Below, piece after piece: positions 43,554-54,419 of a stretch of DNA of 64,000 nucleotides. The DNA is from Acanthaster planci. Lineage: Eukaryota; Echinodermata; Asteroidea; Valvatida; Acanthasteridae. The DNA lies in NCBI RefSeq assembly GCF_001949145.1, contig NW_019091623.1:274889-338888 (forward strand), read 5' to 3'. The translations under genes and the position numbers were made by a program. Below the pieces are notes generated by a model. That model was not told where the DNA came from and made no database searches. It saw only the letters and a program-made list of their open reading frames with translations. Every line of letters begins with the position of its first letter. Positions within the stretch are counted from its first letter, which is position 1.

Positions 43554-45222
43554 TTACAGTAGATCAGATTTCAGTTTACTTTTGAAAGTACTGTAAGATT
43601 TAGATTCTCTAAGGGAAAGTGGCAAAGTGTTCCAAAGTTTAGGTCCAGCATATTTAATATTTGTTTGGAAGGCAGCTGTTCTATGTTTGGGTAGGTGAAA
43701 ATGTAGGCCAGAAGAGGCTCGAGTTTTGTAACTGTGAAGGTTTAGGTTAAGTACAAACATATTCATATAGGAATGAGGCAACATTTTTCTGTATAGATAT
43801 TTATACATAAATAAACCTTGTTGATATTTACTGAAATTTACAACACTTAGACACTGGTATTTTAAATTTTTCAAAATTGATTCACAGTGAGCCCTAAATG
43901 GTGAATTTGTTACAATTCGAACAATCTTTTTTTGTAGGACAATCAGTTTATCTAAGTTTGTTTGAGCTGTATTTCCCCAGACAATATTACAATATGAAAA
44001 ATAAGGAAGTATTAACGAAGAATAAAGTGTTTTAAGAACTTCAGGAGGAACAATATGTTTGAGTCTACTAGTAACTCTGATACTCTTGGAAACTTTACTT
44101 GCTACTTCAGTGATGAGAAGCTTCCATGTTACTTTATCGTCAATTATTACACCCAAAAACTTGCACTTGTTAACTTTTTTTAGAGATGTTTTATCTAATA
44201 CAATATTCAAATTCGACGAATTTCCTTGTCCTTTTCTAGTACTAAATATCATACAATTTCATTTAGACAAGTTCAAAGAAAGGTGGTTAGTTTTGAACCA
44301 GTCACATATTTTAGTTAATTCATTATTAACTGTTTCATAGAGGGAGGTGAGGCTTTTATTGCAATAGAAAATACTGGTATCATCTGCATATAAGATAAAT
44401 GACAGCAAATTTGATGTTTTTGATATATCATTAAAATAAATTAGGAAGAGCACAGGTCCTAAGAGAGAACCTTGAGGTACCCCACAAGATATAACTTTGA
44501 AGTCGGACGGACAATTATTGAAACATACACACTGTTTTACATTATTTAGGTAACTTTCAAACCAGTTATAGGGAACACCTCGTATACCATAAAAACTAAG
44601 TTTATTGAGAAGAATATCATGCTTAATAGTGTCAAAAGCTTTTGGTAAATCTAAAAATATACCTGTGGAATGAGCATCATCTTCAAAACCTTTGACTATT
44701 TTGTCCACAAAGTCTACTAGTGCCATAGAAGTTGAGTAGTTAGATCTAAACCCATACTGGTTAACTGAAAGGAGGTTACATTTTTCAAGAAGTTTAGCAA
44801 TTCTATGAAATGCAAGTTTTTCAGGAATTTTAGATATGCACGATAATACTGAAATTGGTCTGTAATTATGTACCAAATTCAGCAGGATCTCCATTTTTAA
44901 ATACAGGTGTAACTTTAGCGAGTTTTAGTTTTTCTGGGAAGACTCCTGTGGTGAGGGATAAATTAAATATGTGACACAGGGGGTCACTTATGTTGACAAT
45001 TATAGATTTAAGGAAGCCAGGTTTAATGCCGTAAATGCCAGGGGACTTATTGTCCGGGAATTTGGAAACAATATCATAGATTTCAGTTTTGGTAATTGGA
45101 CTGAAAAACAATGAATGTTCGTTGAGAATTTGTGGCGAATCCTGGTCTTCCTCTCTCTGTAGTTTCTTCTCAAAAGCATTTATATTGATGGTTATTTTGA
45201 TATGCTTTGTCGTTGTTTACGA
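43554..45222 (-). mobile_element. Non-LTR retrotransposon (Jockey/CR1-type LINE), reverse transcriptase remnant
   Basis: Three overlapping frames read right to left as one RT: about 45222-44866 (KSPGIYGIKPGFLK, pre-palm), 44894-44259 (NYRPISVLS, VPQGSLLGPVLF and the catalytic YADDTSIF box) and 44252-43554 (thumb and C-terminal region with NIVWGN and GPKLWNTLPLSLR). Frame changes lie at about 44870-44890 and 44253-44258. The endonuclease half is missing, so it is a 5'-truncated dead copy, as is usual for LINEs. Neighbouring sequence is unrelated. Confidence 0.85.
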
Positions 45223-45576
45223 GGATGATTTTTGGTAAGACCGTGGTGGTGGTACGTGCATGGTACTGTACCACATAGCAGCCCATCCACAAACAGTCTT
45301 GTCATGTTTTTGTGTTCGTACTGGGTGTCTTCAAATTGTAGTGTGGAATAGAGCATTTTTCTGTATATTTTTGGTACCATTAATCATTCTCATTTAATCT
45401 TTGGTCGTGCATGTTCATTATTTTAAGACCAAACTTGTTATTATTTTTGGCACAAACATCTAACCTTGTGATATGGATAATGAGAACAAGTTTGGAATAA
45501 TGGTAACTTATGTTCTTTGGATAAATGTTTCAGAACCCGGTAGGAAAGTACAAATGATGGTAGGGGCCTAGGTTCA

Positions 45577-45646
45577 TTAATTAACCCTAACCCTCCTCAA
45601 TCCTTCACTTGTTGGAGGACTGAGGAGGGTTAGGGTTACTGAAGTT
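45577..45646. repeat. Hairpin with TTAACCCTAACCCTCCTCA arms
   Basis: The left arm TTAACCCTAACCCTCCTCA is matched by TGAGGAGGGTTAGGGTTA on the right, separated by about 22 bases. The arms contain telomere-like CCCTAA units, probably by chance. Confidence 0.65.
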
Positions 45647-46014
45647 AATTTTTAAGTAGGCATGCCTGTTTTTGTATTCGTAGAATAATCACATATGTTG
45701 AGTTAAAACCCCAAGAAACTATTCAGATTGAAGTTTTTCAAAATGAAATGAAAACTGAGGTGTACCGTGTAGGCCTGTTAAACTTACATTTAAAATTTGC
45801 GCAGGAGACTGAATGCTGATAGTGCCCTTGCTTCGGCTCAGGAATTATTGGAGTCCCTTCTCCTGAGCCGATCTTAAAGGCACGTTTAAAACCTGCCAAG
45901 TACATATTTGTTCCCTCATAAAAATCATGATTTGCTCTGCTAACTACTTACTAATAGCACAGTTTAGAAAACCTTGAAAAATGCACATGAAAGTAAATAA
46001 AAACAAATTAGAAT

Positions 46015-47243
46015 TAGTGTTGTAAGTCTCAAGACCTTTTTTTTGCAGCCTCGGTCTCGCCCTGTCAAAGTCTCGGTCTTGGGAGGGCCGTTCTCGGTCT
46101 CCAAAGTGCTGGTCTCGGTCTGGGTCCCAGTCTCGGATGCTGTAGTCTCGGGTCTCCCCCTCGAGACCAGTCGAGACCTTAACAAAATGCGCATCTAGCT
46201 ACCACGCATGCACGTGGTTGCAAAAGGCAAAATTACCTCCGCTCGAGTCAAATCTTCAACCACTGATATAAAAACACAGTAATGTTCAGATTTTTGGCAA
46301 TAAACAATGAAATCGATGCTTGTCAATGCAGCATGATGCAACCTTGTCTCAAGTTGTAACTTTATTTCCAATCCAGAGTAGCCATGCTACATGTACTTGA
46401 CACCATGGAGATGAGGTTGTGAGTAGCGGAATTCGCACACTTCCCTACGTAGTCTCCTGCTGAACGTAGGGCCGGGACGGGAACCAGTCTGTGTGTGTGT
46501 GCACGCTATGAATTGTGTGCACTTGTGAAAGTGTTTTCATTCAGTCTTTTTTGTATGTGGTACATGTACTTGTTGTTTTGATAGTTTCATTACATACGGT
46601 ACATGTTGCCACATCGTCAGCTTCTGAAACCTCCCATCAGAAAAAACATCAAGGCCCTACGATGTCAAATAAATCAGNCTGTAGTGCTGTTTGGTTATAA
46701 GAACCACAGAGAATTGTTGGGGAGCGAAAAAGGGGGAGGCAAACATTGTGGACAATGCAAGTTTTGCTCTAAGACCATCTCAGAAACATGTGGGACAACC
46801 TCTGCATTCACATGCCACCTGAAATGAGTTTACAAGCAATAGTAAGTTCTGAAAAAATGCAGGAAGTACTCCATATACATAATTCACTAACTGTCCTCCT
46901 TTATGACTAATCTGCCTCCTGAAATCAATTACACATAAAAAAAGTCCATTTTAGCAGTGACAAAAATATAATAATTTTATTTTGTGTGTGTTTATGCTAA
47001 TGTTTTCATTTTATTTCTTTTGTACTTAATTGTACTGCCATATGTTTGTCCTTATTTACCTTTTGGTAAAAACTAAACATTGGTTTATGGTTGGTCGCTG
47101 TCTCGGATGTCGTGGTCTCGGCCTCGACCTGCAAAAGTCTCGGTCTTGAAGTCCTGGTCTTGGTCTTGAAGGAGTAGGTCTTGGTCTCGTATGAGTTGGT
47201 CTCGGTCTTGGTCTGGGACATCAAGGTCTCGGACACAACACTG
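46015..47243. mobile_element. hAT-family DNA transposon, 1.23 kb, with 8-bp target duplication
   Basis: The left end starts TAGTGTTG and the right end is CAACACTG, an inverted match. Both are directly flanked by ATTAGAAT (46007-46014 and 47244-47251), a perfect 8-bp target site duplication as made by hAT transposases. Subterminal zones on both sides are rich in TCTCGGTCTTGG-type repeats (about 46030-46170 and 47095-47235). Inside is a BED zinc-finger fragment. At 1.2 kb it cannot encode a full transposase, so it is a non-autonomous derivative. It contains one ambiguous base. Confidence 0.85.
46603..46827 (+). pseudogene. BED-type zinc finger fragment of a hAT transposase
   Basis: The frame ends with CGQCKFCSKTISE then GTTSAFTCHL and a stop. 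This fits the BED finger layout (Cys pair, a GTT/S turn, then His) found at the N-terminus of hAT transposases. No catalytic domain follows before the element ends. It is the remnant of the parental coding sequence. Confidence 0.65.
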
Positions 47244-47445
47244 ATTAGAATATACAGGATACAAACTACAAACACAGAAAAAAGTTTATGAACACTACAA
47301 ACATAGGGTTAATATATTTCTAAAAAGGTCAAAAGGACTGGAGTAGCAACATTTCAAATATGAAACTTGTTTAATAAATGAATCAAGTATGCAGTAAAAA
47401 CTCTTCTGCATACAGGTGGCCATACAGTGCAGTTCTGTACATGTA

Positions 47446-47800
47446 CAGTTGTGCTCAAAAGTATTCATAACCTTTGGAAAATAACATACTTTTCCAAATT
47501 CTTCATTTGTAAAAGCTATTATGTTGGTACTTCCACTATATCTTTTGTCTATTTGTTGCAATACACAAACCCACATGTGTGTTGGCTAAACTTCTTTTGC
47601 ATAATAATAGATGCGGCCCGGGTTTCTTTTTGCTCCTGTTCAAAAGTTTTCATACCCCAAGTTTACATACATGTAGTCCATTGTCTTTTCTTAATAGTCA
47701 ATAGCGTAGCCTTTGTTCTTGATGACTATCTCCATATTGTGTCCACAAGCTTTCTGCGTGTCTCCTGTGGGACGTTGGTCCACTCTTCATTCATTTTGGG
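47446..47800 (-). mobile_element. Tc1/mariner-type remnant: transposase C-terminus and 3' inverted repeat
   Basis: The left boundary CAGTTGTGCTCAAAAGTATT at 47446, preceded by TA, is typical of Tc1-like inverted repeats. An internal copy of the motif lies near 47637-47656. About 47691-47800 reads on the minus strand as a Tc1 transposase end (NEEWTNVPQETRRKLVD, then KNKGYAIDY and a stop), with one break between the two parts. The rest of the transposase and the other end are gone. Confidence 0.65.
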
Positions 47801-48049
47801 ATGCACTCAACACTTAATTGATCATAATTTGTGAGTGTTCCACTCCATACAGGCTTGGCATACTCATCAGTAACAGGTTCAATGAAACTGGTGCATGTAT
47901 AACGTGTATATATACAAGTAATGTTATTAAATCCTGTCGTGGAAGGTCATGGCGTTTTTAACGTGAATTCTGTTGTTGGCTTTCTTTACTATAAAGTGCA
48001 CTTATTTGTTTTACTAAAGATTGTTTTGGATAGTGACCCCTAAATCTTA

Positions 48050-48650
48050 ATACGAGATCGTTGGTTCCTTGTGGAAGAGTCCAGTGTGAAAGTTTACCCA
48101 CTTGGAGTACGTAGAGCAGTATCTGACAAATTGCTGGCGGTTGCTCAGGAAATCAGTAATCCAATAGATCAACGCAGGTCGAACATCTAGATCAATCAAG
48201 TTTCTGATAGCGACTCAGGACTTCATGGGCAATTCTGGCGAAGGCATTTATAAAGTCTGTGAAAACTATTGTAGACGTTGATCTGGGCTTCTTGGCGTTT
48301 ACCAAACTTATTTGGATACTAATTTAGGAAATATGGAGCATCAACTTAGTGATAAATTCCTCTGCTACCTTAGCAAAGTTATTTGTGAGGGAGATTTATC
48401 TTAGATTATCAATTGAGGGGGATTGGATTTTGGGACCGAACAACAACAGCCTGTTTCCAGTCTTGTGGGACTTGATGTTGGTGGAATAAAGTATTTGGGC
48501 GAGAGAGCTTACCAACTCCATGGAAAACAAACAAAGCAAGGTGAGATTTCGTCAGGTCCCCCAGTTGAAGCAGTTTTTCAAGGGCTTTTTTTTTTTACCT
48601 CCCAAGGAGTTACAGCGGGGCACAGTTTATGTGCAGGTACAATGTAGGTA
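48050..48650 (-). mobile_element. Second LINE reverse-transcriptase remnant, heavily degenerate
   Basis: The minus strand shows an RT pattern in several frames: IVFTDFINAFARIAHEVL matches the FxDFxKAFDxIxHxxL box, and HWTLPQGTNDL matches the PQGT box. Upstream (48400-48560) is a weak GPDEISP-like start. Stops and shifts are frequent. Similarity to the LINE at 43554-45222 is low, so it is a different family. Confidence 0.5.
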
Positions 48651-49600
48651 AGCTAACAGCTGAGGGAACTTCAGAGGTTCAAGGTCAGCTGCTATCGAAG
48701 TGGAGCAATCGTTAATTATTGGCCAGTGCATTATCATCCTTAAGAGTTGATCCAGGGACTTGAATTGGTATGGGTTCTCTAACATCCTCAGTGATGGTGC
48801 AGACTTGACAAAACCATGCAGACAAGTTTGACTGTTTGAGTTTCTGCACACGAGTTGAATTACATTTCTTTGCTTGAGCAATGCTTCTGACAGCTGATCA
48901 CTGCTTCAGTTTCTTCTATCTTGAAGTGTCGCCAGAGTGAATCACTCTCTGTCGATCACAAATCAAGGCCTTGATTCTAGGAGTCATCGAAGGTTTGTGG
49001 CTTGTGTTAAATTTGAGTTTTTGGAGAGGGAAATATACAGTATGTCATTTGAAGATCAAAGCATTTGGAGGAAAATGTTACATTGGTCATTGGCATTACT
49101 GCTATTTACTACTTCAGCCCAATTATAACTGCTGATGCATCTACCAAAGGATCCTATGGCACTGTCAGGCATACATTTACATGTACATGTAGGTCAAATT
49201 GTTTGGTGCCTTATCTTGTTGTACTTTGTAGAAGGTATACACCCCTGGGTGGTGCTTTAGTGAATGCTATTGTTTTAATTTGAACTTAGTATCAAAATAA
49301 CTCGCAACTGCTAAGTTGAAATAAAAACTAGCCTGCTGCTGCCGAGGCTTAACCAAATTAAATAACAAAATGCTCGCAACCTGCCAAGCTTATGAATTAA
49401 ATGTTACCGTCAAACTGTAGACAAGGTAGCTAGGACTCGGTTATGTGGACTTGTCAGCTGTGAGGGGCAAACACCGCCGAACCAGTTTCCAAAGTCCACC
49501 CAGCCATGAAGGGCAAAACTTTGACTTAAGTAGGAAAGAATTTGTGGCCTCAGCGTAGTCATGAGAAGAGAGTGGAGAGAGAGTGGAGGGTGTGTTTTGT
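48651..49600. other. No gene seen
   Basis: This region is non-coding. Its right part may belong to the LTR of the neighbouring gypsy element, but the inner LTR boundary could not be fixed. Confidence 0.4.
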
Positions 49601-49758
49601 CCACACCTAGCCTTTTACAAACACATTACGCACCAAGGGCTATGAAGAATAGGACATTGTTCCACCTACTGTAGTCCGGCTTTTTATTTACAACCACCTG
49701 GCCGCATTCTTGGGCCAAAGAAACTAAATGAAGGAATTCACTACATCAGCCCCCTTCC
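49600..49758 (-). mobile_element. Polypurine tract and start of the 3' LTR of a Ty3/gypsy element
   Basis: On the minus strand GGAAGGGGGC (49758-49749) is followed at 49748 by TGATGTAGTGAATTCC. A purine tract directly before TG is how a 3' LTR begins. It lies about 90 bp after the pol stop codon. The LTR runs leftward, probably a few hundred bases; its end is not determined, so the left coordinate is arbitrary. Confidence 0.55.
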
Positions 49759-49847
49759 AAATCACATTGACTTAAATGTGATTGGTAATAGAGAGGAAAT
49801 TGAATATTTACAGAAACTTACCTAAAAATATTTACAAATAACTCATT

Positions 49848-51895
49848 TTATTCAAAATACTGTAAGTATCGCTTTGGCCATTGAACACACCTTCCTGAAC
49901 AAGTTGTCTTTTCTGTATTGTCTGGAAGAGTGCTAGTTGAGGCAGATTTTGATGAAGACCCCATAGGAGTTGGTGTAGTTGCAGCTGGTTTTGATTTGAA
50001 TCTGTCGACACTAATTACCTCGTGTCTGTCATTAATGTCCAAAATGAAATGTTTGTTCTCTTTTTTTATGATATGGACCGTTATAAGGAGGTTGGAGTGG
50101 CGTTTTGACAGAGTCAACACAAACAAAACATGTGCATGTGAACAGATCGTCAGGAACATAATCTGGACACTCATTGCTTTGAGGTGGTGTTAACTGAAGT
50201 TCAGACATTATGGTGTTGCAAATGATCCATGTAGCTGTTTGGATCGACAGATTCCGAATCATGTAATGGAACTACATGTATGAGTTCTCGANGGTAGTCT
50301 TAATGTTATGCTGAAAACTAGTTCTTCTGCACTTCAACCTGAGTCCATTTTTAGTGATGTCCTTATACCCGTCAGTTTCAGTGGTACGGACTCTGTCCAC
50401 CTGTTTGGTTCAGTTTTAGCTGTGAGTGAAGATTTTAGTTGTCTGTGAAAATGTTCCACTAATCCGTTTGCTTGCGGATAATAATAGTAGTATGGATATG
50501 GGCACAACCTAAAAGTCTAGAGAGACTGTCAAAAAGTTTGGATTCGAATGGAATGGCCCTGTCAGTGGTAATTATCGCAGGAACTCAAAGGTAGCAACCC
50601 ATCTTTCAATAAAAATATACTTGCAACTGTTTCAGCAGTGATATCAGGAATGGGAACTGCTTGTGGCCGTTGAATAATTCGATCAATGCATGTTAGTAAA
50701 TAGGTGAATCCACAAGATGGGGGTAATGGACCAACTATGCCAATGTGAACATGGTCAAATCGAGCGTCGGGTTTGGCAAAGGCACATGTACTTAATGGTG
50801 TCACACTGTGGCGATGTACCTTAGCACGTTGACTGCAAATACAATTTCTGGTCCTTGATCTATGGCCAAATGAATCTTTGTGTGATGAGTTTTTGAGTGA
50901 CTTTTGTTCCCTGATGGGATGCACCGTGGAGAAAATTGAAAACATTGCGTCTAAATTCCTTGGCTATGTAAGGATGCGGGTGACCAGTGGATATGTCACA
51001 AGTAATTGTACCTTGGCAATATAGAGTGGTATTTCTTCAAATTGAAGATTTGACGATTTATGTGGCCTAGATACAAGTAGCTCTTCGTTGGTCTTGTGTT
51101 TGTTGGTGATTGCATCAAACTTGACTGGAGTGACACTTACAGAGGGAGTCAATTTCCAAATATGGAAAATGGAAAGAGCATCAGCTACCTGGTTTTCGGT
51201 ACCTATCACAAAATGAATATCTGTACTGAACTATGAACTTTAATCTAGCTGGCAGATCTCTCATGCTGAATAACGGTCAGGTTTTGCTGCAAGAGTGTAA
51301 GTAAGAGGTTTATGATCAGTTAGGATGCAAAAATCACGACCTTCTCATATGTGCTTAAAATGTCAAATGGACAAGTATTTTACCAACAATTCGCAACCAA
51401 AAGTACTGTATTTTCTTTTTGCGGGATGTATGCGCTTCAAAAAGAAGGTAATGGGCATCATAACATTATCAACACATTGGTGGAGTGCACCTCCAATGGC
51501 AACATTAGAGACATCTGTCATGAGACAAAGTGAAGCGTCTGAGTTTGGATATACTAACAAAGTAGCTTCAGCAAGACTGGTCTGAGCTTTTTCAAATGCC
51601 TCTAAGGCAGCTTGGGAAAGTTGGATTGACTGTTTTTTTTTTATTTTCCAGCCAAAAAGTCGGTAAGAGGTTGCAATACTTCATTACAGTTAGGAATGAC
51701 TTGACAGTCAGAGTTAATCAGTCCTAGAAATTGTAATAACTTGCGGACGGAGTTGGAAACTGAAAAACCGTGGATGACTTTGACTTTATATTTAAGTGGC
51801 AAAATGGTGTTGCCATAGATGTAATGACCAAGAAATTCTAGTGAAGTTATGCCAAATTGACATTTGCCAGGAGTGATCACAAGCCGTAATGACAC
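49848..51895 (-). pseudogene. Ty3/gypsy pol remnant (RT thumb, RNase H, integrase)
   Basis: Right to left, the fragments are: 51895-51641 RT end (TPGKCQFGITSLEFLGHYI), 51560-51363 RNase H (DVSNVAIGGALHQ and KRIHPAKRKYSTFG), 51209-50964 RNase H end (GTENQVADALS), about 51010-50880 the integrase zinc region, 50945-50562 the integrase core (RFDHVHIGIVGPLPPS), and 50262-49848 the C-terminus (ILDINDRHEVISVDRFK and GRCVQWPKRY). The catalytic RT core and everything upstream are missing. Many frameshifts and stops make it inactive. It may be the same family as the gag pieces at 40402-42384. Confidence 0.8.
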
Positions 51896-52413
51896 AAGTA
51901 GTATTATAAATGATGAAGCTGGTTATCCCAAAACCCTCCTATACCTACCCGACTAAAAATTCACATTATTTTTCTGTACCTTCAAAGGGATTTTTAGAAA
52001 ACTTTTATTATTCAGCAATTTCATCCCTCTACTCTTTCTCTTGGATACCTACCCAAGGGAAAAATCAACCCAAACTCAAACCAAAAACAAAAAAAATTAA
52101 ACCCGTCCACCCCAAATTATTCTCGAGGTGGATGGGTTTGGTTTGCGTTTTGCTCGGTTGAGATGCCGCTGCTGATACCGGTCAAGAAAATAGTGACAAC
52201 CCCGGTCGAGTTAACCGCGGTTGAGACAACCCCCGGTCGAAATTTGATGATGGTGGGGGTGGCGTGGAGGGAATTCCTTGCTCATTATTCCGAACTTCAT
52301 TATTTTTAACTGCACTGTACCTCTGTGGCTTTCTGCTTCATTCATACCCCAGATACCATCCAGTTTCATGTTTAACAACATTTAGACTCCAGTGTTTTCT
52401 TTCAACTTGGCGA
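51896..52413. other. Junction between the gypsy remnant and the Polinton-like element
   Basis: No clear gene is seen. On the minus strand about 52262-52140 can be read as a short hydrophobic Gly/Val/Thr-rich peptide, which may be the end of a Polinton-type membrane protein. The left terminus of the Polinton-like element was not found. Confidence 0.4.
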
Positions 52414-52860
52414 TTAAGTTTTTGTCAAGTTTTTTTTCTCCTTGTCTATCATTCTTTGCGCCAATGTTTTAGCTTGTTCCTCAATCATGGCTTGGGTTTC
52501 TGCTTTTGACTCTCTAGTTTGAATCAGTTTGGTATCTGCTTTATTATGCAGTTTTTCTTTTAGTTCGTTAAACTTGCGTAATTCACCCGTAACTAGCACA
52601 AATTCTTTGTGGGAAATGTCTCTGTCATTGATTGCTTGCTACAGGTACTCATCGATCGTGTTTAACTTTGCACCGCACAATATTCGAATCTGATCGTGTT
52701 TTTTGGTTTTGTGGGCCACCCTATGGCTGGCATATTTCAACACTGCATATGTTCCAGACCCACTGATGGCGAGACCTTCCATCACCAGTCCGATGGGGGC
52801 CGAGACAACCCCCATCAAAGCCGGGATACGTACATGTACCTATCGCGGCCGAAGCGGCAC
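52414..52860 (-). pseudogene. Polinton-associated protein: Gly-rich hydrophobic start, coiled-coil end
   Basis: The N-terminal part (about 52830-52720) is rich in Gly, Val, Ala and Ile and may be membrane-associated. It is followed by basic residues, a LNTIDEYL segment and a Lys/Glu-rich coiled coil (about 52600-52414, with KFNELKEKLHNKADTK). An in-frame TAG lies at 52639-52641 in the middle. The arrangement resembles an uncharacterised ORF often found in invertebrate Polinton-like elements; I recall this only from general familiarity. Function unknown. Confidence 0.5.
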
Positions 52861-53004
52861 CCAGTGCTTTGATTCCGTATTCTACTTAATTAAGCATGGC
52901 GAGTACCCGTGCCATGACGTGGATTGAACAAGACGATAGCGTCAAAACAGCATGGTGGAAGTTTATTCCCCACTAAAAAGCAAAACAACTCACACACGTG
53001 TGTA

Positions 53005-53121
53005 NNNNNNNNNNNNNNNNNNNNNNNNNNNNNNNNNNNNNNNNNNNNNNNNNNNNNNNNNNNNNNNNNNNNNNNNNNNNNNNNNNNNNNNNNNNNNNNN
53101 NNNNNNNNNNNNNNNNNNNNN
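53005..53121. other. Assembly gap (117 N)
   Basis: A run of N interrupts the left part of the Polinton-like element, so genes here may be incomplete. Confidence 0.99.
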
Positions 53122-53300
53122 CGGACATCGGGATCCAAAAAGTGATCCAATCAATCCGAGCTTACGTGTATGCATTGTTGGGAGCCCAAGCGCAGACCAA
53201 GACCAGTGTGCTGGCCAAAGGAACCGGGTTAGATGCCCAGGGTCAGTTTGTAACGATTGTGGAGTCGTTGATTAACTCAATTCTGGAATCAATCTATTAA
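53122..53300 (+). CDS. Small ORF of the Polinton-like element, 5' end in the gap
   Basis: An open frame of 59 codons runs from the gap to a TAA at 53298-53300, reading IGIQKVIQSIRAYVYALLG near its start and LINSILESIY at its end. It is amphipathic or helical in character. No family is recognised. It is one of three short plus-strand frames in a row. Confidence 0.35.
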
Positions 53301-53303
53301 CCA

Positions 53304-53405
53304 ATGCCAGGATTTGCTGCAATACGCCAAAACTCCTTTGAATTTTGTCGTGAAGCCAGGTTTTTATCTGGTTCATTCAAATTGAGCGAGGTTTTAGGTA
53401 CGTAA
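53304..53405 (+). CDS. Very small ORF (33 aa), possible
   Basis: ATG at 53304 follows the previous stop by three bases. The frame ends with TAA at 53403-53405. The tight spacing suggests a compact viral-type gene order, but the length is short enough to be chance. Confidence 0.25.
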   Translation: MPGFAAIRQNSFEFCREARFLSGSFKLSEVLGT

Positions 53406-53488
53406 TTAAAATTCTAAACCCGATTTTTTTTTTTCTTTTACCCCCACTAAAATAAACCAAAATCAATGGCTAAAAACAAAGCCCACAG

Positions 53489-53653
53489 ATGCTCAGCGGT
53501 CCAACCGACGACTTTTTTGCAACGTTGAGCAACCAACTCAACATGCTTCTGATCACGCTGGGTAAAGCGCCCAAAGTCACCCCGAATTTTTTTAACGAGT
53601 CAGTTTTAAAACCCTGGTTCATCTGGTTTTGGGTCAGTTTTCGAGTCTTTTGA
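53489..53653 (+). CDS. Small ORF (54 aa), possible
   Basis: ATG at 53489 opens a frame with LSGPTDDFFATLSNQLNML and an aromatic-rich end (WFIWFWVSF), stopping at TGA 53651-53653. It may be the remains of a longer minor virion-type protein, but I recognise no family. Confidence 0.3.
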   Translation: MLSGPTDDFFATLSNQLNMLLITLGKAPKVTPNFFNESVLKPWFIWFWVSFRVF

Positions 53654-53937
53654 GTCGGTTTTCGGTTTTGGTTTTAACTTAGGCTCGGATGTAATGGCAC
53701 CCAAGCCTCTGACGGCAGCCACCACACTGGCCGCGATTGTGCTGATCAGTAAACCCACGGCCAACAAGTTACAACCGTGACACCTTGCTGTCTAAAAGTA
53801 GCGTGGATTTTTTCGCGTAAAGATTGGTCTAAAGTTTGTACGCGGTTGATCAAGTCTTTAATTCGTGAAACCAAATTTTGACAACCATCCAATAATGAGA
53901 CTCCTTCAGATTTCTTGCTTCAAGTTGATCTCGTAAT

Positions 53938-54324
53938 TCACATAAATGAGTTTTGCATTCTGCATTTTTCTTCGGTCATATCTGGTTTGTTTTTGAGTCG
54001 CGATATTTCATTTTGAATTTCAGCAGTTCTTGACGCATTAACTCTTAGCTCGCCACAAAGCTTTTGCAGTTCTTGGTCAAAACTGTGAATTTCTCTCATG
54101 GGTAAGTCTCCGATTTCGGTTTGCACATTTGCGTCTCGAGTGAGGGTTGCTATGAATTCACTGGCTTGTTCTGATACTTGATCGACTTGTTCTTGATTGG
54201 CCTTTTGCTCTGCCACTTCATGCGATAAATTATTTACAGCGTTAAAATTGTTTTTTATAGTTTTTAAAACCCAGTTCCTTTCGAATAAATTCTGTCGCAG
54301 GTTTATAACCAGCTTCTGTAGCAT
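53938..54324 (-). CDS. Coiled-coil protein of the Polinton-like element
   Basis: A 128-residue frame is rich in Glu, Gln, Asn and Leu with heptad-like spacing (SHEVAEQKANQEQVDQVSEQ), then a second Glu/Arg-rich helix near its end. It may start further upstream. No family is recognised. It lies between the short plus-strand frames and the membrane-type ORF at 54420-54917. Confidence 0.45.
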   Translation of the reverse strand: MLQKLVINLRQNLFERNWVLKTIKNNFNAVNNLSHEVAEQKANQEQVDQVSEQASEFIATLTRDANVQTEIGDLPMREIHSFDQELQKLCGELRVNASRTAEIQNEISRLKNKPDMTEEKCRMQNSFM

Positions 54325-54419
54325 GAGTTTCGATCATTGTCAATTTACAAATTGGCCAGGTGAGGTTTTACTGGTTAGCAAAACATCTTTGTATGGTGAG
54401 CTCGATTTATAAGTGATAC

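Noticed and set aside
45192-45380. 62-codon frame as the LINE endonuclease end
   Set aside because: It lacks endonuclease motifs and is not continuous with the RT frame.
52890-53175. Frames running through the N gap
   Set aside because: They consist largely of unknown residues and cannot be evaluated, apart from the real sequence after 53121.
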